A stretch of 51,074 bases of DNA from Burkholderiales bacterium (GTDB lineage: Bacteria; Pseudomonadota; Gammaproteobacteria; Burkholderiales; Burkholderiaceae_C). A program made the position numbers and the translations under genes. The DNA lies in contig JAABRA010000403.1 in NCBI GenBank assembly GCA_011391155.1, forward strand, positions 1 through 51,074, in the 5' to 3' direction. Shown here piece by piece: positions 40,703 to 48,555 of this stretch. Within the stretch, counting starts at the first letter, position 1. Each line of letters starts with the position of its first letter. The notes beneath the pieces were generated by a model, which made no database searches, was not told the DNA's origin, and worked only from the letters and a program-made list of their open reading frames with translations.

Positions 40703-41319
40703 CACCCCTGATCGATATCGGCGATGAAGCCATCGACGTAGTTTTTCCGCTGGAGGGGCAGGCACTGCCGCGCGGGCATGCGCATGCCCTGCAGCAGGCG
40801 CTTTGCGCGGTGTCGCCCTGGCTGGAGACCGACCCAGTGGCCGGCATCCATCCGGTCAAGCTGGTTCCCGGCAGTGCCGTGCCAGCGCTCCTGTCGCGCC
40901 GGGCGCGCCTGCTGCTGCGGGTCGCGTCGCGGCGCATGGACGACCTGATGGCGCTCGCGGGGATCGAACTCACGGTGGCAGGCCATGCCCTTCGCCTGGG
41001 TGCACCGCACCGTCACGAGCTGATACCCCACCGAACGCTGTATGCCTACCGGGTGGCTGCGGACAGCGCCGATGAGGTCGCGTTCATGGCCGCTGTGGCC
41101 GAGGAGCTGGCCGGTATGGCCGTCGGCGGCGAGCGGGTGTGCGGAAAGCACCAGACCCTGGAGGTCGATGGCAACCGAATGGACACTTTCAGCCTGATGC
41201 TGCACGCGCTGGCGCCCGAGCAGTCGCTGCGCCTGCAGCGCAGCGGCCTGCGCGCCCACCGCCTGATGGGATGCGGGATCTTCGTGGCCCACAAGTCGGC
41301 TGCGGCGGTGGGCGCCTAG
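40699..41319 (+). CDS. Cas6/Cmx6-like protein (RNA-endonuclease family fold), not linked to a CRISPR array
   Basis: The 206-residue protein matches the pattern I know for the MYXAN-type Cas6 (Cmx6) family. It begins DVVFPLEGQALPRGHAHALQQAL, with the early histidine in the place of the catalytic His. It continues GIHPVKLVPG, LLLRVASRRMDDLMALAG, LTVAGHALRLGAPH, and ends SLRLQRSGLRAHRLMGCGIFV. The last stretch corresponds to the Gly-rich loop GLGGRRRMGCGIF, but the loop is degenerate (RAH in place of GGR). No repeat array or other cas gene is present. The neighbour pair with a DsrC/TusE-like gene suggests a role in RNA processing or binding linked to sulfur metabolism; this is inference. Confidence 0.65.
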   Translation: MTPLIDIGDEAIDVVFPLEGQALPRGHAHALQQALCAVSPWLETDPVAGIHPVKLVPGSAVPALLSRRARLLLRVASRRMDDLMALAGIELTVAGHALRLGAPHRHELIPHRTLYAYRVAADSADEVAFMAAVAEELAGMAVGGERVCGKHQTLEVDGNRMDTFSLMLHALAPEQSLRLQRSGLRAHRLMGCGIFVAHKSAAAVGA

Positions 41320-41359
41320 GCGCAAACGATTTTTTGGCAAACGAAATGGAGAATGGGCA

Positions 41360-41689
41360 ATGATGTACAACGTCAATGGCGTGGAACTCGAGGCCGACGA
41401 GCAGGGCTACCTGCTCGAACCGGTGTTCGATGACGAGGCAGTGCGCGTGATCGCGGCGGCCGAGAGCATCGAGTTGACCGATGCGCACTGGGAGGTCGTC
41501 AACTACCTGCGCGACCAGTTCCGCGAACACGGACACACGCCGAACTTCCGGGCCATGCTCAAGGGCATGGCCGAGATCCGCCCGGAGGTGGACAGCAAGT
41601 ACCTCTACGACCTCTTTCCGATCGGCCCCGCCAAGCAGGGTCCCAAGGTCGCGGCACTGCCCCAGCCCTTGGGCAAAGGGGGGTACTAG
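41360..41689 (+). CDS. DsrC/TusE-like protein without redox cysteines
   Basis: The 109-residue protein follows the DsrC pattern throughout (MYNVNGVELEADEQGYLLE, ELTDAHWEVVNYLRDQFREHG, YLYDLFPIGPAKQGPKVAALPQPLGKGGY). The C-terminal arm has neither conserved cysteine: the inner is Pro (QGPK for QACK) and the end is GKGGY instead of PTGCI. Cysteine-free DsrC-like proteins (RspA type) are known and thought to be regulatory. The start has GGAG nine bases upstream. Confidence 0.88.
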   Translation: MMYNVNGVELEADEQGYLLEPVFDDEAVRVIAAAESIELTDAHWEVVNYLRDQFREHGHTPNFRAMLKGMAEIRPEVDSKYLYDLFPIGPAKQGPKVAALPQPLGKGGY

Positions 41690-41732
41690 ATGTACTCCAC
41701 GCCCGCGCGCGCTGGCTTGACCCGGGCCTGAC

Positions 41733-42350
41733 ATGGCCAAGATGCGGATCAAGAGCGAGTGGTTCCGCGACGGAGCCGCCAAGACCCCGGCGCAGACGGC
41801 CAGCGCGATGGCCTTCATTGCCTGGCGAGTCGCGCAGAACACGCTCAAGCAGATGCGTTCGGCCCACTTCGATATCGAGGTGGGGCCGCAGTATTTCGCT
41901 TTCACGCGCGAGGTTCTGGTGTTTCTGACGCAAGTGCTCGACCGCATGGCCTACGAGCGCATGGGGCCCGAGGGTAGGGCCGAATTCATCACGGCGCTGG
42001 TGCGACGCGTGGCCGAGGTGCTGCAGGAGAACGAGGACACCCTGCTGGGTGTGCCGGCCGAGGGTAGGCCGAGCCACTACGACGAGTTCATCGATCTTTT
42101 CAACGAACTGGCCGAGCATTACGCGGACTTCGGTTTCGGGCCTGACGGTCCGGACTTTGCCTTTACACGGTACCTGGGGCACCGCATCGAGGCGCTGATG
42201 CCGGCCAAGGACCGGCGCTGGGTGGTCGACCAGATGATGGCCACCGAAGTACCCGAGGCGGTAGAGATCCTGCAGGGTGCCATGAATGGCGTGCTGTCCA
42301 CCGAGCCCCGCTCGCCGCGCCGCACCCGCTCGGCAATCTCGGGCGACTGA
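41733..42350 (+). CDS. hypothetical helical protein, 205 aa
   Basis: No family is recognised. The sequence looks all-helical and soluble (TAQTASAMAFIAWRVAQNTLKQ, REVLVFLTQVLDRMAYERMG, FITALVRRVAEVLQENEDTL, YDEFIDLFNELAEHYADFGFG), with a C-terminal basic tail (PRSPRRTRSAISGD). Its place between a DsrC-like gene and a dioxygenase gene in a coupled operon suggests that it belongs to the same pathway. Confidence 0.75.
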   Translation: MAKMRIKSEWFRDGAAKTPAQTASAMAFIAWRVAQNTLKQMRSAHFDIEVGPQYFAFTREVLVFLTQVLDRMAYERMGPEGRAEFITALVRRVAEVLQENEDTLLGVPAEGRPSHYDEFIDLFNELAEHYADFGFGPDGPDFAFTRYLGHRIEALMPAKDRRWVVDQMMATEVPEAVEILQGAMNGVLSTEPRSPRRTRSAISGD

Positions 42351-42363
42351 CCCGCACACCGTG

Positions 42364-43269
42364 ATGAGCTCGCCATTCGACTTGGAAAATGCCGCTACCT
42401 ACCGGCTCTGGCGGGACGCCAAGCGTGCCCGCCATCCCGCTCGGGGCCAGGACCTCGTGGTCGACGTGGTCGACCCGCGCGCCCTGACCGATGCTGAGCG
42501 CGAAGCCCTGCTGCAGCGCTGCGCCACCGCCAACATGGCCATCTACCGCAGCCCGGTGACTGACGAGGACAAGAGAATCCCGCTGGCCCTGGCCGGACAG
42601 TTGGGGTTGCACCGTCTGGACGGCAATTGGCTCGCCGACGAAGATGGCATTTCCCCGATAGCGGTGGCACCCACTGGCGGAGACCGTCCGGCATTCATCC
42701 CCTACACCAACAAGCCGATCAAGTGGCATACCGACGGGTATTACCATCCGGGCTCGCGCCACATACGGGGCATGATCCTGCATTGCGTGCGGCCTGCCAA
42801 GGTAGGCGGTGTGACCGCTCTCATGGACCATGAGATGGCCTACATCGCCCTGCGTGAAGCCAATCCCGAATGGGTGCGCGCGCTGATGGCGCCCGACGCC
42901 ATGACCATTCCCGAGCGGATCGACGACGACGGGATTGCGCGCGCCGCGCAGAGCGGGCCGGTGTTCTCCGTTGACCCGCGCAGCGGGGCGCTGCACATGC
43001 GCTACACCGCCCGCACGCGCAGCATCGAGTGGAGGGACGATCCCGTGACCAGCGGCGCGGTCGCGTTTCTGGCGCGTCTGCTTGAAAGCGACGATCCGCA
43101 CATGTTTCGATTGCGGCTGGTGCCCGGCATGGGCTTGGTGTGCAACAACGTGCTTCACGACCGCGCCGGCTTCGTGGACGATCCGCTGCAGCCCCGCCTG
43201 TTGTACCGCGCCCGCTACCTGGACCGCATCCAGGTGCCATCGCAGACCGAGACCGGTGCCTTGGCATGA
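42364..43269 (+). CDS. TauD/TfdA-type Fe(II)/2-oxoglutarate dioxygenase
   Basis: The 301-residue protein has the iron facial triad of the family: HTD in KWHTDGYYHP near 125 and the distal His in NNVLHDRAGFVDD near 270. The 2-oxoglutarate-binding Arg follows in RLLYRARYLDR. The GGVTALMDHEMAYIAL segment is typical of TauD proteins. TauD hydroxylates taurine, releasing sulfite, but the family is broad and the substrate here is unknown. It is coupled to the reductase gene by an ATGA overlap. Confidence 0.82.
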   Translation: MSSPFDLENAATYRLWRDAKRARHPARGQDLVVDVVDPRALTDAEREALLQRCATANMAIYRSPVTDEDKRIPLALAGQLGLHRLDGNWLADEDGISPIAVAPTGGDRPAFIPYTNKPIKWHTDGYYHPGSRHIRGMILHCVRPAKVGGVTALMDHEMAYIALREANPEWVRALMAPDAMTIPERIDDDGIARAAQSGPVFSVDPRSGALHMRYTARTRSIEWRDDPVTSGAVAFLARLLESDDPHMFRLRLVPGMGLVCNNVLHDRAGFVDDPLQPRLLYRARYLDRIQVPSQTETGALA

Positions 43270-44741
43270 GCCATCTCGTCACTATCTGGCGTGCCGCCCA
43301 ACTGGTGGGTGTGGCCCGTGGCGTATTGCAGCAGCAGGTGCGCGATGGCGCGTTGTTGCTGAACGACGGCATGGTGTCCACCGATGTCCTGCTGAAACTG
43401 TACCCGGGCGCCAAACTGGAAGAGTCTGGTTTGCTGGAACGCGTGGCCCAGATCCGCGACGAGGCCTTCGGCAGGCGTGTGCGCGAGCGCATGCTGCCCA
43501 GCCAGGAAGTGCTCGCGCAACGGCTGTTTGTGCAGAGCCAGGAACTTGCCGACGTGCGGCGTCATCTGGAGCGCTACCACGCCTTGGTGATCGCGCTGCA
43601 AAAATCGGTCCGCGAGTCCGTGGCAACCCACCCGGGTGACGCTGGCTGGCGAAATCTGGAACAACGGGTGACCCAAGGGTTGGCGCAGGCGCTCGCCACG
43701 GAATCCGTCGGTTTGCTGGAGGTGATGGACGATATGCTCAAAGTCATGACGGCCCAGGTCACGGTACGGCCCAGCGGGCACGAGTTCTCCGTGGAGGGGC
43801 GCACCAACTTGCTGCAGTCAGGCCTCCATGCAGGACTCAAGCTTAATTATGGGTGCGGCAACGGGAGTTGCGGCATGTGCAAGGTTCGCGTAATTTCCGG
43901 TGAAGTCGCCAAGATCCAGCAATTTGACTACCCGCTGTCCGAGACCGAGAAATCCCAGGGCTATGTGCTGATGTGCTGCCATACGGCCGCCAGCAGTGAG
44001 CTGACACTGGAGATGCTGGAGGCCACCGGTCCGAAGGACATCCCTGCGCAGCACATCACGAGCCGGGTGCGCGCGGTGACCACGCTGGCACCCGACACCG
44101 TGCTGCTTCACCTGCAGACCCCGCGCACGCATCGCCTGCGCTTTCTGGCCGGGCAGTCGGTGCTGTTGGGCTGGACGATGCCGGGGCGGCCCGACGTGCA
44201 CACCACCTACCCGGTCGCCAGTTGCCCCTGTGACGACCGCAACCTGCTCTTTTTCATTGCCCGCAATGAGTCTGATGCCTTGGCCTGCCGTCTTTTCGCT
44301 GGCGACATCAAGATCGGAACCGATGTAACCGTGCTCGGACCCACTGGTGATTTCGTGCTTTCCGGGGGGCACCGGCCGCTGGTATTTGCCGCTTGCGATG
44401 AGGGTTTCGCCCCAATCAAGAGTTTGATCGAGCATGCCTTTTCCCTTGACGCTGCGCCTTCGCTCTCGCTGTTCTGGCTGGCGACGCGCGATGACGGTCA
44501 CTTCTACAGCAACCAGTGTCGGGCGTGGTCCCAGGCGCTGGACCAGTTCGAGTACGAACTGGTCACGCACAGCGAAGTAGCCGTCGGAGCCCATCAGATC
44601 GCCCTGGCCATGCGCGCCGATCTGTTCGACATTGACTGTGATTTCTACCTGGCAGGCCCGCCCGAATTCATCCACACACTATCGGATGAACTTCGTGCCG
44701 CAGGTGTTGCCGCAGCCCAGATTTTCGCCCAGGTGCCCTAA
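43266..44741 (+). CDS. HTH-like N-terminal domain fused to a [2Fe-2S] ferredoxin:NAD(P)H reductase
   Basis: The ATG at 43266 overlaps the dioxygenase stop and gives 491 residues. Residues 5-45 look like a helix-turn-helix unit (TIWRAAQLVGVARGVLQQQVRDGAL followed by DVLLKLYPG, in two parts), and 60-155 form a charged helical stretch. A plant-type [2Fe-2S] domain follows with CGNGSCGMC and a fourth ligand in VLMCCHT. An FAD/NAD(P)H reductase module covers about 265-491. Such reductases feed electrons to oxygenases. The HTH-like start is unusual for an oxygenase reductase and could mean a redox-sensing or assembly role. Confidence 0.75.
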   Translation: MSHLVTIWRAAQLVGVARGVLQQQVRDGALLLNDGMVSTDVLLKLYPGAKLEESGLLERVAQIRDEAFGRRVRERMLPSQEVLAQRLFVQSQELADVRRHLERYHALVIALQKSVRESVATHPGDAGWRNLEQRVTQGLAQALATESVGLLEVMDDMLKVMTAQVTVRPSGHEFSVEGRTNLLQSGLHAGLKLNYGCGNGSCGMCKVRVISGEVAKIQQFDYPLSETEKSQGYVLMCCHTAASSELTLEMLEATGPKDIPAQHITSRVRAVTTLAPDTVLLHLQTPRTHRLRFLAGQSVLLGWTMPGRPDVHTTYPVASCPCDDRNLLFFIARNESDALACRLFAGDIKIGTDVTVLGPTGDFVLSGGHRPLVFAACDEGFAPIKSLIEHAFSLDAAPSLSLFWLATRDDGHFYSNQCRAWSQALDQFEYELVTHSEVAVGAHQIALAMRADLFDIDCDFYLAGPPEFIHTLSDELRAAGVAAAQIFAQVP

Positions 44742-44766
44742 AAATTTTCTTGCGAAAGCACCGATC

Positions 44767-45156
44767 ATGTCATTGTCCACCACAACCGCCACGCCCCAAG
44801 GTACCACCTACACCGATGCAGTTGCACCCGAAGCGCAAGCCGCCCTACCAGACTGCGGGGGGGGCGAGTCGTTCGCGTTGATGGTGCTGGGCCATAGCAT
44901 GACGCCTGAATTCAATGAAGGCGAGATCATCATCATTGAACCGGAGGGGCTGGCGCGGGATGGTTCGTATGTGCTGGCCTGGCATCAGGAGGCCTGGACA
45001 TTCAGGCAACTCCTGAAGACGGTCTCTGGCTGGGTTCTGCACCCGCTGAACCCAGCGTTCGTTGATGTGCCGCTCGAGAACCTTTCGTCTGTGCGCGGCG
45101 TGATCATCCAGAAGGCTTTGCCGGGACGTCGGCGCGCGTCCAAGCACTATATTTGA
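44767..45156 (+). CDS. S24/LexA-like protein with catalytic Lys replaced by Arg
   Basis: The 129-residue protein has the S24 peptidase core: VLGHSMTPEFNEGEIIIIEP with the nucleophile position Ser44, then SYVLAWHQEAWTFRQLL and LHPLNPAF. Aligned with LexA, the second catalytic residue (Lys156) falls on Arg80, 36 residues after the Ser and 13 before the Pro of the LHPLNP stretch. It is therefore likely to be catalytically inactive or altered. There is no DNA-binding domain. The start at 44767 is in frame with an upstream extension that lies inside the reductase gene. Confidence 0.75.
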   Translation: MSLSTTTATPQGTTYTDAVAPEAQAALPDCGGGESFALMVLGHSMTPEFNEGEIIIIEPEGLARDGSYVLAWHQEAWTFRQLLKTVSGWVLHPLNPAFVDVPLENLSSVRGVIIQKALPGRRRASKHYI

Positions 45157-45190
45157 AACTGATCTCAGGATCGGAAAAGCTCGAGTGACC

Positions 45191-45409
45191 ATGCCCTACT
45201 ACATCTACAAGATAAAGCCCTTCTCCCAGCTAGAGAAGCTCTTTGAGTTTGACGCGTTCAAGGAGGCTTCTGCGCGCGCCAAGCTCCTGCGAGGCTCACC
45301 GTCTGCAGAGTCTCCCGGAAGTATCAAAGTCATATTTGCAGACAACGAACTGCAGGCTGAAGACCTGCTGTTCCAGGTGCGAACGGCGGGGCCTCGTGGT
45401 GACGAGTAG
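45191..45409 (+). CDS. hypothetical small protein, 72 aa
   Basis: The start is ATG at 45191 (MPYYIYKIKPFSQLEKL) or GTG at 45185. The protein is rich in Lys and aromatic residues at its N terminus and has FADNELQAEDLLFQVR near the end. No family with known function is recognised. It is followed ten bases later by the last gene of the operon. Confidence 0.65.
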   Translation: MPYYIYKIKPFSQLEKLFEFDAFKEASARAKLLRGSPSAESPGSIKVIFADNELQAEDLLFQVRTAGPRGDE

Positions 45410-45418
45410 GGACCCAGA

Positions 45419-45874
45419 ATGGATGAACGAGCCTTTCATCTGTCGCGGCAAAACTTGAATGGTTCGCCCTGTGTATTCGAACAGGCTCTTCTGGCGAACG
45501 GCGCCCGTTGCGAACTGGCGCGGCGGCAGGCGCTGGCTGAGCGCGAAGTGATCAGCTGCTCCCTCGAAGTGGCCCGGATCAACTGCGCGACGCTTGGCAA
45601 CCTTTTACATGAGCGCGCCACCTTCGCATTGCGCTTGCCCCGACCGGGCGTAGCCATCGCCCACGCCAAGGTGATGCAATTGCAGTGCGGGGGCCTTCAT
45701 GGATTGCAAAAGGCACTCGGAGGACCTGCGATGGACGTTCATGTGATGCTTGGTCAGGCGCAGGCAAACGGTGGTAGCCTGCTGGATTTGCCTTGGGGCG
45801 AAATCGTCTCCCAGATCGTCGCATGGCGCTCGCGGCGCCGTCCGTCCGCCAGCAAGGCCCAGACCGAAGTCTGA
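45419..45874 (+). CDS. hypothetical protein, 151 aa
   Basis: The sequence has four cysteines (SPCVFEQ, ARCELAR, ISCSLEV, INCATLG within residues 18-60, plus QLQCGG near 90), so the cysteine content is higher than average. It ends with a basic tail (WRSRRRPSASKAQTEV). No family is recognised. It is the last gene of the plus-strand operon and converges on the YeeE gene. Confidence 0.65.
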   Translation: MDERAFHLSRQNLNGSPCVFEQALLANGARCELARRQALAEREVISCSLEVARINCATLGNLLHERATFALRLPRPGVAIAHAKVMQLQCGGLHGLQKALGGPAMDVHVMLGQAQANGGSLLDLPWGEIVSQIVAWRSRRRPSASKAQTEV

Positions 45875-45900
45875 AGAGCCACCGCGCAAGGACGGGTGGC

Positions 45901-45929
45901 GGCAACAGCGCAGTTTCAACGCTGTTGCC
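45901..45929. terminator. 10-bp stem-loop between convergent genes
   Basis: GGCAACAGCG (45901-45910) pairs perfectly with CGCTGTTGCC (45920-45929) around a nine-base loop. It lies just after the last gene of the plus-strand operon and covers the stop codon region of the convergent YeeE gene. Only a weak T tract (ATTTCATT) follows, so termination is possible but not certain. Confidence 0.5.
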
Positions 45930-47019
45930 ATTTCATTGTTGCGATGGCGCCGCCGATGATGCCGGCGAGCGCAAGGAACGAACCTAACGCCAGCGTCGAC
46001 ACCCCCGACAGTCCCTGACCAATCGTGCAACCGATGGCCGTCACCCCTCCGAACCCCATGAGCATTGCACCCAGTAACTGGGTGCGAAGATCTTCAACCG
46101 AAGCAAAGCCTTCCCAGCGGAACTGACGTGTGATCACGGCATAGGCGAAGGAGCCGAGCACGACACCGGCTACGGTCGCGATGCCGAAAGTCACACGCAT
46201 CGTCTTGTCCGTCCATAGCATCAGCATCTCCAGGCTGTAAGCGGCTGGCGCTACAAAACTCAGTGACTCCAGCGTTCGGGTATTGGTGGCGAAATACACG
46301 ATCTCCATCGTTTCTGGATTTTCGCCATGCCCAATGTTCCCCGTGAGATACCAGGCCGCAACGACCAGCAAACCCAAAACAATCGAGCCGGCGACCTGTG
46401 CCAGGTTGCTGCGAAAGCGCTTTTCCTTGAATACAAACACGAGCAGCAGCAGGCTGATCACCAGCGCGGTGGCGAGTAAGACCGGCTTTTCAGCGAGGCC
46501 GGTCAACTTGGCCAGGACCGAGGGAAGACTCTGGCTGGTAATACCCCATTTAGAAAGATCGATGGTGGCGGGATCAAGGTAGCTCGCGCGCCACTGACCG
46601 AAAAGACCTTTGAGTGTCATGTAGGCCGAAATGGCCAGGAACACCAAGACTACCAGTGAACGCACGCTGCCCCCGCCAAGACGCACGAGGTTCTTGTTGG
46701 TGCAGCCAGCAGCAATCGTCATGCCCACGCCGAACAGAGCCCCTCCCAACAGGGCGGACAGCCAGTTCAAGGTCGGTCTTTGATAGACCGATTTGGACAA
46801 ATCGATCAACCCAAAATAATACAGGAGGTTAGCGCCAGCGACAGCCACCGCGATGGCCAGTAACCACATCCGCATGCGACCCCAGTGGCCCATGTTGACA
46901 ACGTCGGAAACCGCGCCCATGGTGCAAAAGTTGGTCTTGTTCGCGACCGCACCAAAGATGAAGGCCAGCACGAAACCACCCAAGACGACCCAGGTGGCTG
47001 GACTTGATGCATCGGTCAT
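45916..47019 (-). CDS. YeeE/YedE-family sulfur-compound transporter (TsuA-like)
   Basis: The 367-residue membrane protein has the three conserved cysteine sites of the thiosulfate transporter TsuA (YeeE): NFCTMGAVSDVV near 30, AAGCTNKNLVRLGGGS near 105 and IGCTIGQGLSG near 330. About nine hydrophobic segments surround them. TsuA moves thiosulfate by relay along the cysteines. With tusA next door the likely job is delivery of thiosulfate or sulfane sulfur to TusA in the cytoplasm. Confidence 0.88.
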   Translation of the reverse strand: MTDASSPATWVVLGGFVLAFIFGAVANKTNFCTMGAVSDVVNMGHWGRMRMWLLAIAVAVAGANLLYYFGLIDLSKSVYQRPTLNWLSALLGGALFGVGMTIAAGCTNKNLVRLGGGSVRSLVVLVFLAISAYMTLKGLFGQWRASYLDPATIDLSKWGITSQSLPSVLAKLTGLAEKPVLLATALVISLLLLVFVFKEKRFRSNLAQVAGSIVLGLLVVAAWYLTGNIGHGENPETMEIVYFATNTRTLESLSFVAPAAYSLEMLMLWTDKTMRVTFGIATVAGVVLGSFAYAVITRQFRWEGFASVEDLRTQLLGAMLMGFGGVTAIGCTIGQGLSGVSTLALGSFLALAGIIGGAIATMKWQQR

Positions 47020-47045
47020 GGCGGGTTCCAGGTATCAGGGGTGTG

Positions 47046-47927
47046 TCAGTTAGTGTGTTCGGCGCCGCCCGCTACGCTCGTCAGTGTGGAGCGTATGGAT
47101 TCCGGGGCGTTGATGATACCCATGAACTGGCCCATGCCCAGTGCCGGCCAGGCCAGCGCAATGCGATAACGGGCGTACGGGGCGTAGACCTTGTTGCCCA
47201 CGATGAACATCTCGTAGGGAAGGCCGGCCATGTGGTCGGATCCGATCTTGTTTACCCACCATGCTTCGCCAACGGCGGGGTCGTTCATGGCGACGCCAAA
47301 CACCGCGATTTTCTGCTCTGGCATGGTTAATTCGTAGACACGGCTCGTGTTGCCCGCGCCTTTGGCCAAACCCTCCTGGACGGCCTTCAGTGCTTCTTCA
47401 AAGCTCGCATGGCTGCTGAGCTCGGTGTTGCCTGAATCGAAGCGCTCCATTCCGAACATGTAGCGGTAGTTCGCCAGCTCCCCCTCCGGCACATCACCGC
47501 CGAAAGTCCGGCCCTCGCCCAGGGCTTTGGCGAGGCGCGTCTGCGCCGACTTAACGGCTTGCTGGGCGCTCTTGAACTGACCACGCAAATACGCACGGTA
47601 CCAGTAGTCTGGATTCATATAAGACACAGTGCCATCGCTTTGCACACCCACGCGGATGCCCGCCGCAATGATCGCGGAGCCACCGATGGCACGAATCGAT
47701 TCCAGTACCGCCCGGTCGGTGACTACCAGGCTGGCGCGCCCAGGCAGTCCTTTCGGCGCGTGCCGCCCGATGACCTTGAAACCTTCAGCGGCCAGTTTCT
47801 TCTCGATCAATGCCAGCTGCAAGGGCAGTTCTGCTTCCGGGAGCTTGGCCCCCTGCACATAGGGCGCGAGTGCGAGGCATGCTTGCGACGCGCACAGCAA
47901 CACCAGCCAAAGGACCAATTTCTTCAT
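47046..47927 (-). CDS. periplasmic DUF302-like protein
   Basis: The start at 47927 gives 293 residues with a signal peptide (MKKLVLWLVLLCASQACLA; the Cys context could also be a lipobox-like start). The mature N terminus (QLALIEKKLAAEGFKVIGRH) resembles the DUF302 pattern, but the rest, about 190 residues, does not. No cysteines are seen in the mature domain. It lies between the yeeE and dsrE2 genes, so a periplasmic sulfur-binding role with the transporter is possible but unproven. Confidence 0.72.
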   Translation of the reverse strand: MKKLVLWLVLLCASQACLALAPYVQGAKLPEAELPLQLALIEKKLAAEGFKVIGRHAPKGLPGRASLVVTDRAVLESIRAIGGSAIIAAGIRVGVQSDGTVSYMNPDYWYRAYLRGQFKSAQQAVKSAQTRLAKALGEGRTFGGDVPEGELANYRYMFGMERFDSGNTELSSHASFEEALKAVQEGLAKGAGNTSRVYELTMPEQKIAVFGVAMNDPAVGEAWWVNKIGSDHMAGLPYEMFIVGNKVYAPYARYRIALAWPALGMGQFMGIINAPESIRSTLTSVAGGAEHTN

Positions 47928-48048
47928 CAGAAGCTCTCCAGTTGGGCCATCCTGCTGATGGCGAACCTCGCAGGTCCCAATCAAAAGTCAAGACGCGCGA
48001 TCAATCCCGGCGAAGGGTGCCGCGCGGTTTGCGCGACAAGGCGTATCG

Positions 48049-48519
48049 TCAAATGAACAGGCAGACGTCGGACTCGCCCGCGAACTTCATGAAAGTGGCG
48101 GCCCCGCCGTACTCGACTTCCTTGATGAACTCGCTGGTCTCAAACTCGAAAAGGTCGACCGTCATCTGGCAGGCAACGAACTTGACGTCTGCTTCCAGGC
48201 AGATGTCCCTCAACTCCTGCAATGAAGCAACGCCTTTGGACTTCATCTTGTTCTTCATCATCATCGTCGCCATGGACTCCATGCCCGGCAACATCTGCAC
48301 CATCACCGGCATCGGGACCGGCATGGGCATCGCGGGATTGGCCAGCGGACTGATTTTCACGCTATCAAGGCTTTTGCGCAGCAACTGCAAGCCGTAGAAG
48401 GTGAAGAAGATCTGGACATCCCAGCCCAGTGCCGCCGCAGTGGAAGCCAGAATGAATGGCGGATAGGCCATGTCCAGCGTGCCCTTGGTGGCGATAAGCG
48501 CCATTTTTTTGGTTGCCAT
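48049..48519 (-). CDS. dsrE2: DsrE2-like sulfurtransferase
   Basis: The 156-residue protein has the DsrE2 features: N-terminal KKMALIATKGTLDMAYPPFIL, a long Met/Pro-rich central stretch (NPAMPMPVPMPVMVQMLPGME in two pieces), and two cysteines in RDICLEADVKFVACQMTVDLF. DsrE2 proteins are membrane-associated partners of TusA in sulfur oxidisers. It is 36 bp downstream of tusA. Confidence 0.88.
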   Translation of the reverse strand: MATKKMALIATKGTLDMAYPPFILASTAAALGWDVQIFFTFYGLQLLRKSLDSVKISPLANPAMPMPVPMPVMVQMLPGMESMATMMMKNKMKSKGVASLQELRDICLEADVKFVACQMTVDLFEFETSEFIKEVEYGGAATFMKFAGESDVCLFI

Positions 48520-48555
48520 TCGTATGCTCGGGTTGGAATTTAATTGAGCGCCCGC

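Noticed and set aside
40699-41319. A CRISPR array accompanying the Cas6-like gene
   Set aside because: I looked for regularly spaced direct repeats in the neighbouring gaps and found none; the gaps are short or hold only the NarL-like boxes.
45605-46030. Minus-strand open frames opposite the 151-aa unknown gene
   Set aside because: They overlap both the plus-strand gene and the end of the YeeE gene in other frames and show no family pattern.
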